Assembly (NCBI GenBank): GCA_030609445.1
Contig: JAUWCF010000023.1
Span: forward strand, 1 to 9,410
Reading direction: 5' to 3'
Source of the DNA: Thermoplasmatota archaeon
GTDB taxonomy: Archaea > Thermoplasmatota > E2 > DHVEG-1
DNA: 9,410 nt
Shown: one piece after another, positions 5,974 to 9,410 of the stretch
Layout: the number at the start of each line of letters is the position of its first letter
Numbering within the stretch: position 1 is the stretch's first letter
Notes under the pieces: model-generated
Seen by the model: the letters and a program-made list of their open reading frames with translations, nothing else
Told to the model about the DNA's origin: nothing
Databases searched by the model: none
Program-made: the position numbers and the translations under genes

Positions 5974-6213
5974 GTGGAAACAATAACCAAATCTGAAACA
6001 GACGAGAAATGTATATGCCCAAACTGCGGGGAGATAATGAAAAGATCACTTGACGCATCAATCCCCCTCTATATTTGTCCTAAATGTGGTTGTTCCATTG
6101 AGAAAACAGATCAAAATCTTGACTCTGATATGACATGTCCGAACTGCAATCAACTATTAGACGGCAGCGAATGCCCCTATTGCGGCTACGACTTAGGATC
6201 AGACTTCGACTAA
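5974..6213 (+). CDS. small protein with two tandem zinc ribbons
   Basis: This is a 79-residue cytosolic protein. The first ribbon is C15-PN-C18 with C35-PK-C38; the second is C55-PN-C58 with C67-PY-C70. All eight ligands are present, plus extra cysteines at 13 and 40, and the tail is acidic ('GYDLGSDFD'). Such double ribbons in archaea bind zinc structurally and often mediate protein or nucleic-acid contacts; no specific partner can be named. I chose GTG 5974 because GGAGTTGAT (5961-5969) precedes it at a suitable distance. An upstream in-frame TTG at 5953 would add seven residues but precedes that site and lies very close to the predicted transcription start. The gene stands alone with its own promoter and converges on the propeller gene. 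Confidence 0.75.
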   Translation: METITKSETDEKCICPNCGEIMKRSLDASIPLYICPKCGCSIEKTDQNLDSDMTCPNCNQLLDGSECPYCGYDLGSDFD

Positions 6214-6225
6214 AAAAATTACTAA

Positions 6226-6286
6226 GAGAGGGAGGGAAAGCAGGAAAGAAATTGATGGGGTGCCTCCTCTCTCAAAAAGAAAAAAA
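6226..6286. terminator. hairpin plus T-run between convergent genes
   Basis: GAGAG-GGAGG (6226-6235) pairs with CCTCC-T-CTCTC (6263-6273): ten base pairs with one bulged base and a 27-nt purine-rich loop. On the minus strand a run of TTTTTTTCTTTTT (6286-6274) directly follows the propeller gene's stop at 6293 and is the likely terminator of that gene. For the plus-strand zinc-ribbon gene the hairpin may act as a 3' end barrier, but it is not followed by T on that strand. Confidence 0.5.
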
Positions 6287-6292
6287 GTGGTT

Positions 6293-8350
6293 TTAATTAA
6301 GACTCACACTGTTGATCTCATCAAGGGTGTTAAGATTGTTCATCTTCACCATGTTATCTGAAATAGTATATAGGACGTCATCGATGTAAAGCGTTCTTTT
6401 TATCGAGTTTTCATAGTCATAATTATAATAGTAGACATCATCTGAACCAGTTTCTTCTGATTGCATCTCAAGATCATGTGTTACGGTGCCTTTTAGTTCA
6501 ATGCCGTTTTCAACGGATATATCAAACACATATGCTGATTGTTTACTGTAATCTCCTATAGGTAGCACTAATAGGTTTTTCTCTCTATCGAAGAGAAATG
6601 CTTTATGTTCATATAATGCAGAGGATTGAGTCCATCCCCAGCTGTTTTCAGTGTTTTCTACTTCATATTTTGACAGTTCAACCGGATTGCTCAGATCACT
6701 CACGTCGAAAAGTGATATTTTCACTTTTCCACCGTCTCTTCCAATACCTATAATATGTGTTTCATCATAAGGATGCAGATACGTAGAAAATCCCGGGATT
6801 TTCAACTCTCCCAGTACTTCAGGGTTCCTGGGATCACCAAGATCTATGACAAAGAAAGGATCTATCTGTTTAAAGGTTACAAGATAGCATTTGTCTCCAA
6901 TGAATCTTGTGGCATAGATTTGTTCACCTGTCGCAAGGTCTTCCACGCTGCCTACAATCTCAAGATCCATATCCAAAACATATACATTATTTTGCGAATC
7001 AACATTACTCAAATAGCTTCTTATCATCCAACCCTGCGTCGTTGTTGAAACTCGCAAATGTCCATCATATTCACTCATGGAAAACTGATTGTTGACAAAA
7101 CCTGGTACATTTCCTTGTACCTCATACGTAATTTCGCCATCAGAAATTGATATTCTATGGATGATAGTTCGTTCTGTTCGACGGACAATCTCTTTTGCAA
7201 TATTTTGTTTTTGTTCTTCACCCATATTTTCAGCATAGTTTTGAAGTATCCATTCTGAAACTGTTTTCTTTTGATAGTCCTCAAGAGTAAGGGTTTTTAT
7301 TGTCTCAAGTTCTGATTTAATTGATTCAGGTAAAACCGGCAGTAATACCTCATCAATGATATCTTCAAGAAGATCATAATCATAGTATTGTGTAGAATAC
7401 GTTACATAGATGTTGTCTTTTGAGACGTATAAGGTTTGGCTGTCTCCAAGGAGAAAAACCTTCTCATTTACCTCTTGTTCATCATCATGCACATGCACTG
7501 AAAGAATATTTGTAAAGGTACTGCTTTTCTCAGGTATATCGACATAATAAATATCTGAGATTGCAATTTCATGTACCTCACCATCTATAAGTAATCTAGG
7601 TATAATATCCTCTTCAGGAAGATCATAACTGTAGGAATACTGGGTTGTAATAACATAAACATAGTCACCGATCATTCTTGCACCAGAAAAACTACCGCCG
7701 ACAACAATGTCTCTTTTAAGTTCAGGATTTTTCATATCTTCTATGTCAAAAATTTTAACATAAGTATCTGGAGAGCTATACCATCTTGAAGAGACAACAT
7801 CATCTTCAAGTAATGTTTTGTATACGGGATAATCATACGTTGTTGCAAAGACAACCAGTCGACTGCCACTGATAAAAATATTATGGACAGTTACATATTC
7901 ATCAAAAGTTATCTCACCTTCAATAACTGCATCTTTTGCAGGATACGCTTTCACAATGATAACCTTGTTACCTGAAACAATATACAAATAGGTACCATCT
8001 GTTTTTACAATATCAGGTTCATCTACTCCAGCAACCTGAACGTTTGTCTGTGAGTAATCAACAACCTCTCCACCAGAACCATCCACAGCCAAACCTTCAG
8101 TTACCATGGATATTTCAAATGATTTATCCATAGGAGCACCAAAATTCCAATTATAACGCGAAGATTGTTGAAAGCTACTCGTTAAAAAATCAGTTAACTC
8201 ACTATATGATCCAAAATTCATGAGGTCATATGTTATACCATCAAAATCACCGCGTACCATTGGTTGTACGTTAACAGCATAGACAAAAGTCCCAAAGACT
8301 AAGATTCCTGCGAGCATAATTCCACTCAGTTTCAATCTTTCATTTTTCAT
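6293..8350 (-). CDS. secreted beta-propeller domain protein (PF09826-type)
   Basis: This 685-residue protein has a signal peptide at residues 1-26 ('MKNERLKLSGIMLAGILVFG'). The family hallmark 'TNVQVAGVDEPDIVKTDG' is at 102-119, followed by 'LYIVSGNKVIIVKAYP', the first of several propeller strands. Further strands include 'ARMIGDYVYVITTQYS' and 'DSQTLYVSKDNIYVTYST'. A helical insertion spans about 324-397 ('LEDIIDEVLLPVLPESIKSE' onward). The later hallmark 'IPGFSTYLHPYDETHIIG' is at 518-535. These match the secreted C-terminal beta-propeller family found in archaea and some bacteria, whose biochemical role is not established. It ends without a visible anchor, so it is probably released or held by the signal sequence. 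I chose ATG 8350; a GTG three codons earlier (8359) is possible. No strong ribosome-binding site is seen at either. The final strand is short and the protein appears complete. Confidence 0.85.
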   Translation of the reverse strand: MKNERLKLSGIMLAGILVFGTFVYAVNVQPMVRGDFDGITYDLMNFGSYSELTDFLTSSFQQSSRYNWNFGAPMDKSFEISMVTEGLAVDGSGGEVVDYSQTNVQVAGVDEPDIVKTDGTYLYIVSGNKVIIVKAYPAKDAVIEGEITFDEYVTVHNIFISGSRLVVFATTYDYPVYKTLLEDDVVSSRWYSSPDTYVKIFDIEDMKNPELKRDIVVGGSFSGARMIGDYVYVITTQYSYSYDLPEEDIIPRLLIDGEVHEIAISDIYYVDIPEKSSTFTNILSVHVHDDEQEVNEKVFLLGDSQTLYVSKDNIYVTYSTQYYDYDLLEDIIDEVLLPVLPESIKSELETIKTLTLEDYQKKTVSEWILQNYAENMGEEQKQNIAKEIVRRTERTIIHRISISDGEITYEVQGNVPGFVNNQFSMSEYDGHLRVSTTTQGWMIRSYLSNVDSQNNVYVLDMDLEIVGSVEDLATGEQIYATRFIGDKCYLVTFKQIDPFFVIDLGDPRNPEVLGELKIPGFSTYLHPYDETHIIGIGRDGGKVKISLFDVSDLSNPVELSKYEVENTENSWGWTQSSALYEHKAFLFDREKNLLVLPIGDYSKQSAYVFDISVENGIELKGTVTHDLEMQSEETGSDDVYYYNYDYENSIKRTLYIDDVLYTISDNMVKMNNLNTLDEINSVSLN

Positions 8351-8387
8351 AATTACCACATCATACTTATCTTAACTAGAATTATAT

Positions 8388-8404
8388 CCCTTAAAGTTTA
8401 TATA
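8388..8404 (-). promoter_or_regulatory. TATA region of the propeller gene (also reads as a plus-strand promoter)
   Basis: On the minus strand TATATAAA (8404-8397) lies 46 bp before ATG 8350, predicting a leader of about 20 nt. The same bases on the plus strand read TTAAAG-TTTATATA (8391-8404), a better BRE/TATA match pointing rightward, and nearly identical to the 5312-5326 promoter. Direction is therefore ambiguous. Confidence 0.45.
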
Positions 8405-8416
8405 CTGTCGGAAAAC

Positions 8417-8434
8417 GTTTGGAAAAAACCAAAC
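8417..8434. repeat. perfect inverted repeat GTTTGG-A6-CCAAAC
   Basis: Six-base arms (8417-8422 and 8429-8434) flank a loop of six A. It lies just upstream of the propeller gene's TATA and just downstream of the rightward TATA in the same place. It could be an operator for a dimeric regulator, or the 5' hairpin of a rightward transcript. Confidence 0.45.
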
Positions 8435-8560
8435 AAAAACAGCACTCATAAATTAGGGTACTATAAACCATTCAATTTTCTAAAAACGATATTTATCTGG
8501 TGCAAATATTCAAAATGAAAAAATATGATTAAAAATTTGAGTTATTTAGGTCACCGAATA

Positions 8561-8574
8561 GGAAAGTTTAACTA
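8561..8574 (+). promoter_or_regulatory. promoter of TA operon 2
   Basis: GGAAAG (8561-8566) followed by TTTAACTA (8567-8574) resembles BRE plus TATA. Transcription would begin near 8593-8597, about 20 nt before the antitoxin ATG at 8617 and inside the GTAC repeat array, which suits repression by a bound antitoxin. Confidence 0.5.
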
Positions 8575-8581
8575 CTATTGC

Positions 8582-8605
8582 GTACATATTAGTACATATA
8601 AGTAC
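8582..8605 (+). promoter_or_regulatory. three-box GTAC operator, 10-bp spacing
   Basis: GTAC occurs at 8582, 8592 and 8602, exactly 10 bp apart: GTACATATTA, GTACATATAA, GTACTTGGCG. GTAC is its own reverse complement, so the boxes also form a perfect inverted repeat, AGTAC-ATATAA-GTACT (8591-8606). Ribbon-helix-helix antitoxins typically bind such sites spaced about one helical turn, and the gene downstream encodes one. The array overlaps the expected transcription start. Confidence 0.65.
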
Positions 8606-8616
8606 TTGGCGATATT

Positions 8617-8853
8617 ATGACTTTAAAACAGATAAGCCTTACCATACCAGAAAATTTGCTGAAAGCATCAAAAGAATATTCAAAAGAATTTGGTTATAGA
8701 AATATTCAAGAGTTCGTTCTAGAACTTATCAGAAAAAAAGTATTCTTTGAGAGAATGGAAAGATATCAAAAAATTGAAAATGATATGATACGTGGAAAAA
8801 ATGTTAAAAAATTCAACCAAAAAGATGCCGTTGAATATCTAAAGAGTTTGTAA
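8617..8853 (+). CDS. ribbon-helix-helix antitoxin of TA module 2
   Basis: This is a 78-residue protein. Residues 4-11 ('KQISLTIP') form the DNA-contacting strand, 12-26 ('ENLLKASKEYSKEFG') helix 1, and 30-42 ('NIQEFVLELIRKK') helix 2 of a ribbon-helix-helix fold. The charged C-terminal part (43-78, 'FFERMERYQKIENDM...') is the segment expected to wrap the toxin. It is the first gene of a two-gene operon; its stop is one base before the toxin ATG. A weak GGCGAT (8608-8613) precedes the start. The protein probably represses its own promoter through the GTAC boxes upstream. The sequence shows no clear similarity to the antitoxin at 1150-1335 beyond the shared fold type. Confidence 0.8.
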   Translation: MTLKQISLTIPENLLKASKEYSKEFGYRNIQEFVLELIRKKVFFERMERYQKIENDMIRGKNVKKFNQKDAVEYLKSL

Positions 8854-8854
8854 C

Positions 8855-9109
8855 ATGGAATACATTGTTGAGTTTAGTTTACAGTTCGAAAAATCCATGA
8901 AAAAGTTGGAGAAAAAAGACAAGACCTTATTCAGTCAAATACAAAAGAAACTTATTGATATCGTACAGGATCCGGGACATTACAAATCCCTCAAAAATGT
9001 TCTTGCAGGACATAGGAGAATACATTTTGGCCCATTTGTTCTTGTGTTCAAAATAGAAGGAAATGTTGTTAGAATAATATCACTTGACCATCACGATAAA
9101 GCATATTAG
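8855..9109 (+). CDS. archaeal RelE-type toxin (mRNA interferase-like) of TA module 2
   Basis: This is an 84-residue protein. Strand 'YIVEFSLQFEKSMKKL' leads into a basic helical hairpin (20-38). Then comes the core 'LAGHRRIHFGPFVLVFKIEG' (50-69) and the last strand 'VVRIISLDHHDKAY' (71-84). The R54-R55 pair and the terminal H79-H80-D81-x2-Y84 match archaeal RelE/YafQ-like toxins, which cut mRNA at the ribosome. The expected ending 'HHD-x-[VA]-Y' is intact, so it is probably functional. It is translated from an ATG one base after the antitoxin stop, suggesting coupling. Compared with the toxin at 872-1144 it has a different core (HFGPF rather than IGDYR) and a different C-terminus, so the two modules are not recent duplicates. 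Confidence 0.85.
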   Translation: MEYIVEFSLQFEKSMKKLEKKDKTLFSQIQKKLIDIVQDPGHYKSLKNVLAGHRRIHFGPFVLVFKIEGNVVRIISLDHHDKAY

Positions 9110-9112
9110 GAT

Positions 9113-9192
9113 ATTTACACGATTTTATACTCTTTGAAAAATAAGATTTTTAACCAGTAAAAGCGAATTCAAATCTTATCCTCTGTGTAAAT
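9113..9192. repeat. nested inverted repeats downstream of TA module 2
   Basis: The outer arms ATTTACAC (9113-9120) and GTGTAAAT (9185-9192) are perfect complements. They enclose ATAAGATTT (9141-9149) and AAATCTTAT (9171-9179), also perfect over nine bases. The arms are far apart and AT-rich. A T5 run at 9147-9151 may end the toxin transcript. No reading frame of note lies here. Confidence 0.45.
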
Positions 9193-9221
9193 CAGACTCC
9201 AATAAAATTTACTAGCAAATT

Positions 9222-9284
9222 CATGTTCCAGTTCCGATGTGGGCGCTCCCATATGCAATTTTTATTTGGAACGGAAGTTACATG
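9222..9284. repeat. compact multi-stem element, GC-richer than surroundings
   Basis: Nested pairing can be traced as CATG (9222-9225) with CATG (9281-9284), TTCC (9226-9229) with GGAA (9273-9276), GTTCC (9231-9235) with GGAAC (9268-9272), and an inner hairpin ATGTGGG (9237-9243) with CCCATAT (9248-9254) around a CGCT loop (one G-T pair). A 13-nt unpaired AT stretch and two small bulges interrupt it. It may be a structured RNA, a terminator or a trace of a small mobile element. Confidence 0.45.
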
Positions 9285-9339
9285 TAAAATATGATAATAA
9301 AAAGTAAGAAAAACATCCCTGGTAACAGGAGAAAAACAA

Positions 9340-9408
9340 TTAATTTTTTCTCTTTTGATTTAATTTTTTTCTAGTGGCTACTTTTATCTCACTACATGGC
9401 AAGATCTC
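9340..9408 (-). CDS. possible 3' end of a minus-strand gene entering from the right
   Basis: Read leftward from 9408, one frame gives 22 codons ending in a TAA at 9342-9340: '...EIKVATRKKLNQKRKN'. The strongly basic end looks like a protein C-terminus, and T runs follow on that strand (9336-9332 and onward), as after other genes here. The other two minus frames hit stops within nine codons of the window edge. With so few residues no family can be named, and chance is a real alternative. Confidence 0.3.
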   Translation of the reverse strand, partial: EILPCSEIKVATRKKLNQKRKN

Positions 9409-9410
9409 AG

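Noticed and set aside
6755..7095. Two overlapping plus-strand frames opposite the propeller gene
   Set aside because: Both are antisense to well-conserved propeller motifs and lack promoter or ribosome-binding sites.
872..9109. The two TA modules as a recent duplication
   Set aside because: The antitoxins have no clear similarity and the toxins differ in core and C-terminal motifs.
9318..9329. CCTG-GTAA-CAGG mini-hairpin with a GNRA-type loop
   Set aside because: Four base pairs are easily found by chance and no tRNA, rRNA or known RNA context surrounds it.

Overview
The window is AT-rich archaeal DNA, most consistent with an uncultured Thermoplasmatota lineage (for example the marine-sediment MBG-D/Thermoprofundales group). 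This placement is inferred from four things: BRE/TATA promoters of the 'aaagtttatata' type with oligo-T ends; secreted PQQ-propeller/PKD proteins with an FPILR-type C-terminal tail; a gingipain-like C25 peptidase; and a C-terminal Ig-like domain ending in a short hydrophobic strand. No rRNA, tRNA or marker gene is present to prove it.

Layout. (1) 2-739 (+) is the 3' part of a secreted PQQ-repeat/PKD protein. It converges on (2) a minus-strand RelE/ParE-type toxin-antitoxin operon (872-1335), whose upstream region carries five tandem 9-bp AT units. (3) At 1499-1558 (+) lies a remnant encoding a second copy of the C-terminal tail of gene 1, so the toxin-antitoxin module sits between two 60-bp direct repeats. 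(4) A secreted C25 cysteine peptidase (1623-3770, -) follows. (5) L-lysine 6-transaminase (3901-5220, -) comes next. (6) Divergent from it is a small exported protein (5416-5811, +) that is a stand-alone version of the peptidase's C-terminal domain. Its natural ATG and ribosome-binding site (5361-5375) are out of frame by one base. (7) A two-ribbon zinc protein (5974-6213, +) converges on (8) a large secreted beta-propeller protein (6293-8350, -). (9) A second toxin-antitoxin operon (8617-9109, +) has an RHH antitoxin and a three-box GTAC operator with exact 10-bp spacing. (10) The right end holds nested inverted repeats and possibly the 3' tip of a minus-strand gene.

How it fits together. 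Four proteins are exported: the PQQ/PKD protein (inferred from its domains, since its N-terminus is outside the window), the C25 peptidase, the small Ig-like protein and the beta-propeller. Together with a lysine-degrading transaminase, this suits a cell that digests external protein and catabolises amino acids. The functional link is inference, since these genes have separate promoters. The two toxin-antitoxin modules are unrelated in antitoxin sequence and look like accessory insertions.

I see no complete, clearly new multi-gene system. The most interesting items are the two recurrent C-terminal modules of exported proteins, the frameshifted signal peptide, the repeat-flanked toxin-antitoxin module and the structured segment at 9113-9284.
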